Made by a program: the position numbers and the translations under genes. Source: an uncultured Bacteroidales bacterium (GTDB taxonomy: Bacteria; Bacteroidota; Bacteroidia; Bacteroidales; Tenuifilaceae). Taken from it: DNA of 64,000 nucleotides. Each line of letters begins with the position of its first letter. Position 1 is the first letter of the stretch. Where the stretch lies: assembly GCA_937926785.1 (NCBI GenBank), contig CALBBQ010000024.1, forward strand, positions 31,303 through 95,302, given 5' to 3'. Of this stretch, positions 27,501 through 37,319 are shown piece after piece. The notes beneath the pieces are model-generated. The model worked only from the letters and a program-made list of their open reading frames with translations, made no database searches and was not told where the DNA came from.

Positions 27501-30140
27501 ATGCTCAACAAACTTACTCTAACTTTTTTGCTAATCGCTATAGTTTGCGTTTATCCAGGTTTATTTGCACAACCCAATGTAAAGCAGGCCTGTGTTGCCG
27601 AAAGGGTAAATCCCAAAACACCCCAAATAGATGGTATATTAAACGATGAGGTATGGCAGCTTGGTTCCTGGTGTAGCGATTTTACCCAGCACGAACCTAA
27701 TAATGGTGCAAAACCTAACCAAAAAACGGAGTTTAGAGTTACCTACGATAATGAATTTATTTATGCAGCCTTCCGCCTTTACGATACTGAACCCGATAAG
27801 ATTGTTGCTAGGGTTACCCGCCGCGACGACATTGAGGGCGATTACGTAGCTATTGGATTTGATTCCTACTTCGACAAGCGGACGGCTTTCATTTTTTGTG
27901 TGTCGGCATCGGGCACAAAAATGGATATGGTGATGACCGAGAATGGCGATAGAGAGGATAAGAATTGGGACCCTATATGGTGGGCAAAAGCCCACAGGGA
28001 TGAGCTGGGCTGGACCGCTGAGATGAAGATACCCCTTAACCAGTTTCGTTTTTCTGCCGCCGATGAGCAAGTTTGGGGTATCCAGGTTGGCCGACATATC
28101 TACCGAAACCAGGAAACCGATTTTTGGCAGCATGTTCCAAAAGATGCTCCCGGATTTGTTCATCTATTTGGCGAGCTTCACGGGTTAAAAGGTCTAACTC
28201 CTAAGCGTCAGGTGGAAGTTGCCCCCTATCTCGTTACTAAAACGGAAAGTTTCAAGCCTGAGGCCGGTAACCCGTTCATGACTGGTCGGCGAAACGGACT
28301 GAATGCAGGTGTTGATGCTAAAATTGGCTTGACAAACAATTTCACCCTCGACCTCACCGTAAATCCCGATTTTGGACAGGTTGAAGCCGATCCGGCTGAG
28401 GTTAACCTAACCGAGTTCGAAACCTATTTTGAGGAAAAACGCCCTTTCTTTATCGAGGGGAGCAATCTGCTAAGCTTTCCGCTCATGTTTGGCGATGGCG
28501 ATTTGGCAACCAATAACCTTTTTTACTCAAGGCGAATAGGGCGTGCTCCCCAACGCAACCCTGCGTTAGATGATAATGAGTATGCCCGTGTACCCCTGAA
28601 TACCACTATTCTTGGTGCTGCTAAACTTACCGGGCGAACCAGCAATGGTTTATCGGTCGGTTTGCTTGAAAGCATAACAGGAGATGCCTATGCTCGGGTT
28701 GATTCTTCAGGACGACGATACCATGAACTTGTGGAACCATTAACAAACTATACCGTTATTTCTGCTATGCAGGAAGCCCATGGGGGGAATACCATCCTCT
28801 CAGGCATGCTCACCTCAACCAATCGTTCTTTAAACAGTCTGTTAAAGCCGGAGTATCATCGAAACGCTTTCTCAGGAGGTATTGATATTATGCACCTGTG
28901 GTCGAACAAAAAGTACCTGTTTGAAGCGAAACTGTTTGGCAGCCATGTTAATGGCACAAGGGAAGCCATTTTGGGCACCCAAACCAGCCCGGCACGCTAC
29001 TTCCAACGACCCGATATCACCCATGTAAAGCTTGACTCATCTAGAACATCACTAAACGGAAGCGGGGGTTTACTACAGTTTGGAAAGGTAGGAGAGGGGC
29101 ATCTGAGATACATGACTGCCGTTGCATGGCGTTCGCCTCAACTTGAGATTAATGACATTGGCTATGTACAAAATGTAGATGATATTTTTCAGGTGGTTTG
29201 GGTTGGGTTTCGTTACTGGGAGCCAACACAGCTATATCGCTCAGTAAATATAAACGTAAACCAGTGGACTGGTTGGAATTTTGGCGGTGAATCAACCTAT
29301 AAAGGAGCCAATGTAAACTTAAATCTACAGTTCCCAAACTACTGGTTTTTTGGGGGAGGAGTAAACTGGAATGGAGAAAATTTAAGCGCCTCCGAGTTGC
29401 GTGGCGGTCCTGCATTGAGGTTGCCCGGCGGATGGAACTATTGGCTTAGCATTAGAACAGATGGACGTAAGAACCTAATTCTCGGCGTTAATACTAGTGA
29501 ATATAATGGTTTCAGTAACAGCTCCACAAGCCGGAGTATGTCGCTTTCGCTTACCTATAAGCCCATTAAAAGCTTACTGCTTAGGGTTAGCCCATCATAT
29601 TCATATAGTAAAAATGAGCTGGCTTATGTTACCAACGTGAACACCGCCAATGATACCCGATACATTCGTGGACATCTCAGCAGGCAAACATGGGCTATGT
29701 CGTTAAGGTTGGAGTACAGTATTAACCCTGACCTTTCAATTCAGTACTATGGTCGTCCTTACCTGACCAGCGGAAAGTACTCCGACTTTAAGTTCATTAC
29801 TGATTCCAAAGCGAAAAAGTATGCAGACAGGTTTTCACATTTCGCCAGTAATCAGCTGAGCTATGACTCGGCTAACGAGGAGTATCTGGTTGATGAGAAT
29901 ACCGATGGGGCAACCGACTACTCGTTCTCTAACCGCAACTTTAACTACCTTAACCTGCAGTCAAACCTGATTGTTCGTTGGGAGTATCGTCCTGGGTCAA
30001 CGGTATATTTTGTGTGGACACACGGTAAAGAAACTTACGAATCTATTTACAGCCGGTCAGTTAACCATGATATTGATAATTTATGGGATTCGCATCCACA
30101 CAATATTTTTCTGGTTAAGCTATCCTATCGTTTTAACTAA
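27501..30140 (+). CDS. DUF5916 protein: CBM9-like domain plus large beta-barrel domain
   Basis: An 879-residue exported protein with signal peptide MLNKLTLTFLLIAIVCVYPGLFAQ. Residues about 35-230 form a CBM9-like/DOMON-type sandwich (PQIDGILNDEVW, YAAFRLYDTEPDKIVARVTRRDD). DUF5916 follows (FEEKRPFFIEGSNLL, LFYSRRIGRAPQ), and repetitive aromatic strands run to the final LVKLSYRFN, a barrel-like C-terminus with a terminal aromatic region. The family is widespread in Bacteroidota and has no established role; outer-membrane location is inferred. Monocistronic, with a terminator at 30160. Confidence 0.9.
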   Translation: MLNKLTLTFLLIAIVCVYPGLFAQPNVKQACVAERVNPKTPQIDGILNDEVWQLGSWCSDFTQHEPNNGAKPNQKTEFRVTYDNEFIYAAFRLYDTEPDKIVARVTRRDDIEGDYVAIGFDSYFDKRTAFIFCVSASGTKMDMVMTENGDREDKNWDPIWWAKAHRDELGWTAEMKIPLNQFRFSAADEQVWGIQVGRHIYRNQETDFWQHVPKDAPGFVHLFGELHGLKGLTPKRQVEVAPYLVTKTESFKPEAGNPFMTGRRNGLNAGVDAKIGLTNNFTLDLTVNPDFGQVEADPAEVNLTEFETYFEEKRPFFIEGSNLLSFPLMFGDGDLATNNLFYSRRIGRAPQRNPALDDNEYARVPLNTTILGAAKLTGRTSNGLSVGLLESITGDAYARVDSSGRRYHELVEPLTNYTVISAMQEAHGGNTILSGMLTSTNRSLNSLLKPEYHRNAFSGGIDIMHLWSNKKYLFEAKLFGSHVNGTREAILGTQTSPARYFQRPDITHVKLDSSRTSLNGSGGLLQFGKVGEGHLRYMTAVAWRSPQLEINDIGYVQNVDDIFQVVWVGFRYWEPTQLYRSVNINVNQWTGWNFGGESTYKGANVNLNLQFPNYWFFGGGVNWNGENLSASELRGGPALRLPGGWNYWLSIRTDGRKNLILGVNTSEYNGFSNSSTSRSMSLSLTYKPIKSLLLRVSPSYSYSKNELAYVTNVNTANDTRYIRGHLSRQTWAMSLRLEYSINPDLSIQYYGRPYLTSGKYSDFKFITDSKAKKYADRFSHFASNQLSYDSANEEYLVDENTDGATDYSFSNRNFNYLNLQSNLIVRWEYRPGSTVYFVWTHGKETYESIYSRSVNHDIDNLWDSHPHNIFLVKLSYRFN

Positions 30141-30159
30141 AGGTTTCACTAGTTGTGTG

Positions 30160-30188
30160 AAAAAGCCGATGAACCACATCGGCTTTTT
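30160..30188 (+). terminator. Terminator of the DUF5916 gene
   Basis: A perfect 12-bp stem AAAAAGCCGATG/CATCGGCTTTTT with a 5-base loop, 20 bases after the stop. Confidence 0.95.
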
Positions 30189-30256
30189 GGTTTGAACAAC
30201 TAAGGTTCCAATTCGTTTATGTATATTGGTCATTGCAAATATTCATGCATGGCATT

Positions 30257-30886
30257 ATGAGAGGTCCAGTAAAACTATTAACCGTATATGCTTTAGCTGG
30301 AGTGCTGCTAGGCGCTTGCAAGGCATCAAAAAAAATTGAAGTTATGAGTTCAAGAACCGAAACAGTTACTTTAGGAGCCGGTTGCTTTTGGTGTGTTGAA
30401 GCTATTTTTAGCCGGGTAAATGGTGTAATTAAGGTTGAATCGGGCTATGCCGGGGGGCATGTGAAGAACCCCTCCTATCAGGAAGTGTGTACCGGTACAA
30501 CTGGCCATGCCGAGGTGGTTCAGGTTACCTTTAACCCCGATGTTGTACCTTTTACTAAGATTCTTGAAATTTATTTCAAGACCCATGATCCCACAACCTT
30601 AAACCGACAGGGTGCCGATATCGGAACGCAGTACCGTTCGGTTATTTTCTACCACACCGAGGAACAAAAAGTTACAGCACAGGAAATTATCTCTCAGCTC
30701 GAGGTCTCTGGTATCTGGAGTAATCCCATTGTTACGGCGGTAGAGCCCTTTATTAACTTCTACAAGGCTGAAGATTATCACCAAAACTACTATGAAGGGA
30801 ACCGGAATCAGCCCTACTGCCGCATGGTAATTACCCCTAAGCTTGAAAAGTTCGAAAAGGTTTTTAACGAATACCTTAAAAAGTAG
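30257..30886 (+). CDS. msrA: Peptide methionine-S-sulfoxide reductase, lipoprotein form
   Basis: Reduces Met-S-sulfoxide in proteins. I choose the ATG at 30257 rather than 30233 or 30245 because it gives a standard lipoprotein signal, MRGPVKLLTVYALAGVLLGAC, with Cys21 as the lipidation site. The catalytic motif is GCFWC at 42-46 (Cys43 nucleophile), followed by SGYAGGH, TGHAEVVQV and GADIGTQYRS typical of MsrA. The membrane anchor means it repairs oxidised envelope proteins. No MsrB domain is fused. Confidence 0.95.
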   Translation: MRGPVKLLTVYALAGVLLGACKASKKIEVMSSRTETVTLGAGCFWCVEAIFSRVNGVIKVESGYAGGHVKNPSYQEVCTGTTGHAEVVQVTFNPDVVPFTKILEIYFKTHDPTTLNRQGADIGTQYRSVIFYHTEEQKVTAQEIISQLEVSGIWSNPIVTAVEPFINFYKAEDYHQNYYEGNRNQPYCRMVITPKLEKFEKVFNEYLKK

Positions 30887-30965
30887 CTTTGCTAACATCA
30901 AGTTGCTGGTTAAACCCTGAGCCGGGTTTTACATCAATACTATGTAACCTAATTGTCAAAGCTCT

Positions 30966-33068
30966 ATGAGAAAACTGTTTATGTTTGCAATCATGTTTGG
31001 GCTGGGTGCTACTGGTTTTGCCCAGTCGAACCAGGAAACGAATCCATTCCTAAGCGAGTACACCACTCCATTCAAAGTACCCCCGTTCCACTTAATCAAG
31101 CTTGAACATTACATTCCAGCTTTTGAAAAAGGGATTGAGGAGCAGAAAAAAGAGGTTGATGCCATCATCAATAACCCTAAAGCCCCAACCTTTGAGAATA
31201 CCATATTGGCACTGGACAAATCAGGGAGACTACTCACAAAGGTAAGTGCTGTTTTCTACAGCCTTAATGGTGCTGAAACTTCTCCTGAAATGCAAAAGAT
31301 AGCCCGGGAGATTGCCCCTAAGGTTACAGCGCATCGCGACAATATCAGCTTAAACGAAAAGCTCTTCCAGAGGATTAAATCGGTTTACGAGAACCGTGAT
31401 AAGATGAAGCTGAACGCTTTGCAAAAAAGAACCGTAGAAAGGTACTACGACGATTTTGTTCGTAATGGTGCTAACTTGAGTGAGAGCGATAAGGAAAAGC
31501 TCAGGGAGATAAACCAGAAATTATCTCAGCTGGGGCTGAAGTTTGGCGAAAATCTGCTCGATGAAACTAATAAAAATTTCATCCTGGTTATTGAAAATCC
31601 TGATGATTTAGACGGTTTATCGCAGGATATTATTGATGCTGCTGCCATTACCGCCAAACAGTTTGGTCATGATGGGAAATGGGTATTCACCCTTCAAAAA
31701 CCCAGCATGATACCTTTTCTGCAGTACTCCAAAAAACGCGAGTTGCGCGAGAAACTTTACATGGGTTACCTGATGCGGGGTAACAACAACGACAAGTTCG
31801 ACAATAAAGCGATTATCCTTGAAATAGCCAACCTTCGGGCGCAAAAGGCCAAGCTGCTTGGGTACAACACCTTTGCCGAGTATGTGATCAGCAATAACAT
31901 GGCCAAAACGCCCGAGGCAGTTTATAATTTCCTGAACGAGGTACTTGAACCTGCACTTAAAGCAGCCGAGCACGACCGCGATGCCATGCAAGCCATCATC
32001 GATCGTGAGGGGGGGAACTTTAAACTTGCTGCGTGGGATTGGTGGTACTATGCCGAGAAGCTTAGGAAAGAAAAGTACGACCTGGATGAGTCCGAGCTGA
32101 AACCCTACTTCATGCTCGATAATGTCCGCGACGGCATGTTCTACGTCGCAACCCAGCTTTATGGCATCACCTTTACCAAACGTACCGATCTGCCTATTTA
32201 CCATCCTGAGGTTGAAGTGTTTGAGGTGAAGGATTCCAAAGGGAAGCATGTTGGACTGCTTTACCTCGATTACCATCCGCGTCCGGGTAAACGGGTTGGT
32301 GCATGGTGTGGCCGTTTCCGTCAGCAAACCTACGAAAATGGTAAAAAAATAACACCCATTGTAACCATTGTAACCAACTTCACACGCCCAACTGCTACTA
32401 CTCCTGCCCTGCTTACCTGGGATGAGGTTGAAACCCTTTTCCATGAGTTTGGGCATGCCCTTCATGGCCTGTTTACCGATGGTCCCTACGACCGTATTGC
32501 AGGTAGCGTACCCCGCGATATGGTTGAACTCCCATCGCAGATCATGGAGCACTGGTCAAGGCAGCCTCAGGTGTTAAAGGTTTACGCTAAGCACTACCAG
32601 ACCGGTGAGGTTATTCCCGATGCACTGGTCGAAAAGCTTCAGCTTAGCCAAACCTTTAACCAGGGATTTGCCACTGTAGAGTACATTGCAGCTTCTATAC
32701 TCGATTTGGACTGGCATAGCTTTACCGAACCCAGGCAGGTGGATGTTATGCAGTTTGAAAACGAATCCATGCAGCGTATTAACCTTATGCCTGAAATTTA
32801 CCCCCGATACCGGACACCCTACTTCAACCACATTGTGGGTGGATATGCTGCGGGGTATTACGTGTACCTTTGGGCTGAGGTGCTCGATTCCGATGCCTTC
32901 AACGCATTCGTTGAAACGGGTAACATATTCAACAGGGAGGTAGCCGAAAAGTTCCGCAAACACATTCTTTCCGAGGGCGGTAACGACGATGGTATGGTTC
33001 AATACCTGAAATTCAGAGGAAAGGCTCCCTCAATAGAACCACTTCTGAAAAATAGAGGTCTTAAGTAG
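30966..33068 (+). CDS. M3 family metallopeptidase (Dcp-like dipeptidyl carboxypeptidase)
   Basis: A 700-residue zinc peptidase with a signal peptide (MRKLFMFAIMFGLGATGFAQ), so periplasmic. The zinc site HEFGHALH begins at His493, with the third ligand Glu downstream in MVELPSQIMEH. The N-terminal two-thirds is the helical M3 fold (PPFHLIKLEHYIPAFEKGI is the usual start of Dcp). Members release dipeptides from the C-terminus of short peptides. It fits the peptide-degrading enzymes elsewhere in the window. Terminator at 33078. Confidence 0.95.
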   Translation: MRKLFMFAIMFGLGATGFAQSNQETNPFLSEYTTPFKVPPFHLIKLEHYIPAFEKGIEEQKKEVDAIINNPKAPTFENTILALDKSGRLLTKVSAVFYSLNGAETSPEMQKIAREIAPKVTAHRDNISLNEKLFQRIKSVYENRDKMKLNALQKRTVERYYDDFVRNGANLSESDKEKLREINQKLSQLGLKFGENLLDETNKNFILVIENPDDLDGLSQDIIDAAAITAKQFGHDGKWVFTLQKPSMIPFLQYSKKRELREKLYMGYLMRGNNNDKFDNKAIILEIANLRAQKAKLLGYNTFAEYVISNNMAKTPEAVYNFLNEVLEPALKAAEHDRDAMQAIIDREGGNFKLAAWDWWYYAEKLRKEKYDLDESELKPYFMLDNVRDGMFYVATQLYGITFTKRTDLPIYHPEVEVFEVKDSKGKHVGLLYLDYHPRPGKRVGAWCGRFRQQTYENGKKITPIVTIVTNFTRPTATTPALLTWDEVETLFHEFGHALHGLFTDGPYDRIAGSVPRDMVELPSQIMEHWSRQPQVLKVYAKHYQTGEVIPDALVEKLQLSQTFNQGFATVEYIAASILDLDWHSFTEPRQVDVMQFENESMQRINLMPEIYPRYRTPYFNHIVGGYAAGYYVYLWAEVLDSDAFNAFVETGNIFNREVAEKFRKHILSEGGNDDGMVQYLKFRGKAPSIEPLLKNRGLK

Positions 33069-33077
33069 CATTAAATG

Positions 33078-33104
33078 AAAGGGTTGCGGGTTAAGCAACC
33101 CTTT
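33078..33104 (+). terminator. Terminator of the M3 peptidase gene
   Basis: A 10-bp stem AAAGGGTTGC/GCAACCCTTT with a 7-base loop and a T-rich tail. Confidence 0.9.
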
Positions 33105-33159
33105 CTTTTTTTTAAAGAAGCATTTTTTGGCTATATTTAGGGCTTAAAGCAGTTTCATC

Positions 33160-34449
33160 ATGAAAAATTTCACTTTCTTCTTTTATGCGCTAAGCATTAT
33201 ACTTTTTCTTGATGGTTGTAAAAAGCCTCATCGGTACGATTTAATTGTTGAAAATGCCATAATTGTTGATGCTGATGGTATCTGTTCTGAACCCCAGACC
33301 ATACTGATTAACGCCGATACCATTGCCGGAATAATCGGTGCCGGAGAACCTGTTCGCACCAGGAGGGTGGTTGATGCCGATGGAAGTATCGTTATGCCCG
33401 GATTTATTGATAGTCATGCCTATCTCGCAAATACCTTTGTGTCCAAGGGTAAGGCTTTCGATAGCCATCCCAAAAATCTAACCACTTTTTACCGTAGCAT
33501 GATGTCCAAACATTTTCTGCCGTATGGCATTACAACAATTGTTGATGTTGAGTCGGACTCTTCGTGGGTTAAACAGATTCTGAAATGGAAACCCAACCCA
33601 AAGTTTACCGAAGTTATTCCGGCATACCTGCTTAGGTATAAGCCCGATTATTTTAGTAATTCTATTACTTTCCCCTCAAAATACCTGTTTATTGAGGGGT
33701 ATAATCTTTCCGATGATGTTCTGAATGAACTCGAAAAACAGGATAGAATTCGGATTTTTACCATTTCACTCCAAAATAATAGTGATATCTATAGCTCTAC
33801 TAGGATTGAAGGAGTTTCCGGAATCATTTTATCTTTACTTAAAAACCACCCTAAAGCGTACACTGAGGTTATCAGACAAATTTCCAATGTTTATGGTATA
33901 ACCGACTCCATACCCGATGAACTTCTTGCTCTGGAAGGAGTAAAATATCTATCCGAAAATAATCCCGCAGAAATTGAGGCCGCTACTAACCGCTTAGGAG
34001 CATCAGAAGCATCCGTTTCTACAGGTTTGTTAAAGGTTAAACGTTTTGTCGATTCGGGGTTTGCATTGTACGGTATATCATCTGCACCACATATCAAACA
34101 GCGCTTGCGGTATGGCTACACGCAAATGCTAGCCTTTGTTCACTCACTTCATCTGAATGGCGTAAAGCTGCGCCTTGGTTCCAATGGTTTTTCCGAGGGT
34201 GCATCAGTTGCAAAAGAGCTGCAGGTACTGGCCGAGGCCGGTCTCTCTTTAAGCGATATAGCTAATGTATCTTCCTTCAATTCTGCTTTGGCGTTTGGCA
34301 TTGAGGCCAAAAAGGGAAGAATTGCGCCCGGTTTTGATGCCGACTTAGTGGTTATCAATCATCAGGCCGGCATCGAAACCAGCGTTGATTTTAGTTCGAT
34401 TACCAGGGTGATAAAAAGCGGTAAAGTGGTTAAACCGCTTAAAAATTAG
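33160..34449 (+). CDS. Amidohydrolase-superfamily lipoprotein lacking key metal ligands
   Basis: A 429-residue protein with a lipobox (ILFLDGC, Cys20). The N-terminal sandwich (YDLIVENAIIVDADG...PQTILINADTIAGI) and the C-terminal PGFDADLVVIN are those of imidazolonepropionase-like amidohydrolases. The metal site is damaged. The usual HxH at the end of the first barrel strand reads DSHAY (His86, then Tyr88), and the usual GTD near the end reads GSN (Asn342). I find no obvious replacement His ligands in between. It is either a non-catalytic binding protein or a new chemistry. It has no adjacent enzyme-like partner. Confidence 0.82.
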   Translation: MKNFTFFFYALSIILFLDGCKKPHRYDLIVENAIIVDADGICSEPQTILINADTIAGIIGAGEPVRTRRVVDADGSIVMPGFIDSHAYLANTFVSKGKAFDSHPKNLTTFYRSMMSKHFLPYGITTIVDVESDSSWVKQILKWKPNPKFTEVIPAYLLRYKPDYFSNSITFPSKYLFIEGYNLSDDVLNELEKQDRIRIFTISLQNNSDIYSSTRIEGVSGIILSLLKNHPKAYTEVIRQISNVYGITDSIPDELLALEGVKYLSENNPAEIEAATNRLGASEASVSTGLLKVKRFVDSGFALYGISSAPHIKQRLRYGYTQMLAFVHSLHLNGVKLRLGSNGFSEGASVAKELQVLAEAGLSLSDIANVSSFNSALAFGIEAKKGRIAPGFDADLVVINHQAGIETSVDFSSITRVIKSGKVVKPLKN

Positions 34450-34519
34450 GAAGGTTTAGTAACCTCCTTTTAACATTTCTTTATATGTAAGCATATATAT
34501 ATAATCAATTAGATAATTT

Positions 34520-36043
34520 ATGGATAATGGTGTAATTTATAAGCCACGAGAGTTTGATAAGATTGAACTTTGGCGTAATGTGTCAGACAAGGAATGGTAT
34601 GATCCCAATTGGCAGCTAAAAAATTCCATAAGAAATGTTGACCAACTTAAAAGGGTAATCTCTTTAAATTCGCATCAGGAGCAGGAGATTCGGCGTGTAG
34701 TGTCAGAGCTTAAAAATCAAGGAAAAGATTCGTTGCGCATTACGCCCTACTACGCTTCATTAATGTCTGAGGATCCGTTTCATCCAGATATACCTTCAGA
34801 GGAGAAGGGCGAGAAGAGGCTTGACCCAATTTTCTGGCAAAGTGTACCAACACCTGCCAACTTACTATTTCCAAATACAGGGAAAGAGGCTGCCATGAGT
34901 GAGGGAACACGAAGCTATGGTGCTGCTTACCAACGATATCCTAACAGAGTTGCATTGTTCGTATCTCAAAATACTAGTTGCGCCTCTTATTGTGTTCATT
35001 GTCAAAGGGCTAAATCGTTAGATGCCCAAACTGATGTTAACCTTGAAGATGTAAACAAGGGTCTATTTTACATTAGTTTTAATAAGAATATCGATGAAGT
35101 TCTTGTTACTGGAGGCGATGCTCTGAGGATTAGCCGAACTCGCCTTCGTTATGTTCTTGAAGAGTTAAGTCGAATAGAACATGTAAGGGCGATTCGTATT
35201 GCAACCCGAGTACCGGTAGTATTACCCATGGCTGTAACAGATGATTTGCTTTCTTTGATAAAAGATTCTGCTAACCGCTTTAACCGTTGTACCGAGAAGT
35301 ACGTTTATTTTATGACCCATGTCAACCATTACAAAGAGATAACATCTGATTTTGCAGAAGCCATAAAGCGGATCAGTAATCATGGATTTACAGTACGAAA
35401 CCAAACAGTATTCCTTAACCATGTTAACGATTACTACCTAACTCTAGCCCATACTTTTAGGCGTATGCTTTGGGTTGGCGTGCACCCATACTATCTGCTT
35501 CAATGCCATAAGGAGAAAGGGATAGTCCATTTTATTTCGCCTGTTCAGGTGGGGCAGATATACATTAAACACATGCAAGGGTGGCTTTCAGGAATTGTGA
35601 GACCCACTTATGCAGTCAATATTGAGGGTGGGGGTGGAAAAGTTCTGCTTATGCCTCTGAACTACGATAACCTAAATGTTAATGTTAAGGTAGATGATAA
35701 AATTTCAGAGAGTTGGGCAAAAGTGTATACATGGGACGATAAAGAGATCGTGAATTATGAAGCCCTTGGTAGGGCTACTCCTGCTGAGTACAAGGAGGCT
35801 ATGGGTATTATGCAAAGATTTATTAGACGAAAGGGTGTTTTTGTACCTAAAGTTATATTAGTTGATGAAGCCGGTAACTATATTGAAACTACAAACCGTA
35901 CTAAACTTCCCCAGTTTGAAAAGCAGAAAAAAGCCAAACTCCTTAGTTATGAAGTGGGAAAAAATGGATTGCCCATAACCAATCCTGCAACAATTTCGTC
36001 TAAACTTGATGAATTGTATCGAAAATCAAAATATTTTAAATGA
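34520..36043 (+). CDS. KamA-family radical SAM aminomutase, probably not lysine-specific
   Basis: 507 residues. The radical SAM 4Fe-4S motif CxxxCxxC is Cys154-Cys158-Cys161. The PLP-binding GGGGK of the aminomutase family ends in Lys374. In lysine 2,3-aminomutase two Asp hold the substrate side-chain amine (Asp293 in QCD and Asp330 in DAPGGGGK, numbering recalled from the clostridial enzyme). Here these positions are His330 (QCH) and Asn367 (NIEGGGGK), so lysine is unlikely to be the substrate. The N-terminal 100 residues resemble the KamA helical cap. No partner genes adjoin it, and the codon and base use is more AT-rich than the neighbours. Confidence 0.88.
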   Translation: MDNGVIYKPREFDKIELWRNVSDKEWYDPNWQLKNSIRNVDQLKRVISLNSHQEQEIRRVVSELKNQGKDSLRITPYYASLMSEDPFHPDIPSEEKGEKRLDPIFWQSVPTPANLLFPNTGKEAAMSEGTRSYGAAYQRYPNRVALFVSQNTSCASYCVHCQRAKSLDAQTDVNLEDVNKGLFYISFNKNIDEVLVTGGDALRISRTRLRYVLEELSRIEHVRAIRIATRVPVVLPMAVTDDLLSLIKDSANRFNRCTEKYVYFMTHVNHYKEITSDFAEAIKRISNHGFTVRNQTVFLNHVNDYYLTLAHTFRRMLWVGVHPYYLLQCHKEKGIVHFISPVQVGQIYIKHMQGWLSGIVRPTYAVNIEGGGGKVLLMPLNYDNLNVNVKVDDKISESWAKVYTWDDKEIVNYEALGRATPAEYKEAMGIMQRFIRRKGVFVPKVILVDEAGNYIETTNRTKLPQFEKQKKAKLLSYEVGKNGLPITNPATISSKLDELYRKSKYFK

Positions 36044-36140
36044 TCATCTTGATTACTTTTTTACATTCAATTACTTACAAAGGAAACACACCCTAAAATT
36101 TTGGTTGCGAAAATTTTGTGAAATTTGTTCCCTCGATTAA

Positions 36141-37319
36141 ATGGATAGGAATTTAAAGCATAACCTGCTAAGGCTCTATGTTTTGAAGGTATCGCACTGG
36201 TTCATGTTGGTGATGCCTATTGTGGTGCTATTTTACCAGGCAAATGGATTAAATGTAAGCCAGCTTTTCATTCTCCAGAGCATTTACTCCCTTTCCATCG
36301 TTCTGCTGGAGATCCCGTCAGGATATTTTGCCGATGTGCTGGGCAGGAAAAACACCATCGTGGCGGGTGCAATACTCGGCTTTCTGGGATTCTCTATCTA
36401 TTCCTTAAGCTATGGATTCTGGGGCTTCCTGGTTGCTGAAGTTATCCTGGGCTTTGGGCAAAGCATGATCTCCGGAGCCGACTCCGCTTTGTTATACGAC
36501 TCTCTGGTTGATGCCAACCAGCAGGACAAGTATATTAAGCATGAGGGGCGAATGACATCAGCCGGCAACTTTGCCGAAGCACTGGCGGGGGTGCTGGGAG
36601 GACTTCTGGCCGCTTTAAGCCTGCGATACCCTTACTACGGGCAAACGCTGATTGCCTTTGCTGCTATTCCTGCTGCTATTACGCTGGTTGAACCCAAAAC
36701 TGACCTTCACCGCATGGAACTTGGCTGGAAGCAGATTATTGATGTTGTTAAGTTCTCTCTACTACACAATATCAGGCTGCGATGGAACATTTTAATATCA
36801 TCAGTGGTTGGGGCTTCAACTCTTACCATGGCCTGGTTTGTTCAACCTTGGTTAATTAGAGCACAAACCCCGGTAGAGCTTTTTGGTACAATCTGGACCA
36901 TCCTGAATCTGCTGGTTGGTGTAGCCGCCTTGTATGCATATCGTATTGAGTTAAGGCTGGGAAGGTTTAACACCATTTTAGGGATAATCCTCTTTTTATT
37001 TCTTGGTTTTGTGGGTTCTGCCATTTTTACTCATTACTGGGCTCTGTCATTTATTGTTATTTTCTATCTTGCACGGGGTATTGCAACACCCATGCTTAAG
37101 GACAGCATTAATCGCATTGCCCCTGCTCACATGCGCGCCACCATCCTTTCGGTCAGAAACTTTCTCATACGTATCATTTTCTCCGCTTGGGGGCCTTTCT
37201 ACGGATGGGTTACCGATAGGTGGAGCCTGACGCATGCGCTCATTTTGGCAGGAACAATTTTTATATTAGTAACTGCCGTATTACTTTATTTGCTCGTAAA
37301 AGTGGAAAGACGTAGCTAG
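36141..37319 (+). CDS. MFS transporter
   Basis: 392 residues with about 12 hydrophobic segments and the motif-A-like loop GYFADVLGRKNT between helices 2 and 3 (about residues 60-72). The central cytoplasmic loop is short. The class resembles small drug or sugar efflux proteins of the phylum; the substrate cannot be told. Its stop codon shares bases with that of the convergent MBL-fold gene (CTAG), so no terminator separates them. Confidence 0.9.
   Translation: MDRNLKHNLLRLYVLKVSHWFMLVMPIVVLFYQANGLNVSQLFILQSIYSLSIVLLEIPSGYFADVLGRKNTIVAGAILGFLGFSIYSLSYGFWGFLVAEVILGFGQSMISGADSALLYDSLVDANQQDKYIKHEGRMTSAGNFAEALAGVLGGLLAALSLRYPYYGQTLIAFAAIPAAITLVEPKTDLHRMELGWKQIIDVVKFSLLHNIRLRWNILISSVVGASTLTMAWFVQPWLIRAQTPVELFGTIWTILNLLVGVAALYAYRIELRLGRFNTILGIILFLFLGFVGSAIFTHYWALSFIVIFYLARGIATPMLKDSINRIAPAHMRATILSVRNFLIRIIFSAWGPFYGWVTDRWSLTHALILAGTIFILVTAVLLYLLVKVERRS

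Noticed and set aside
34520..36043. Lysine 2,3-aminomutase (kamA) as a firm name
   Set aside because: The two Asp that define lysine specificity are replaced by His and Asn, so only the family name is used.
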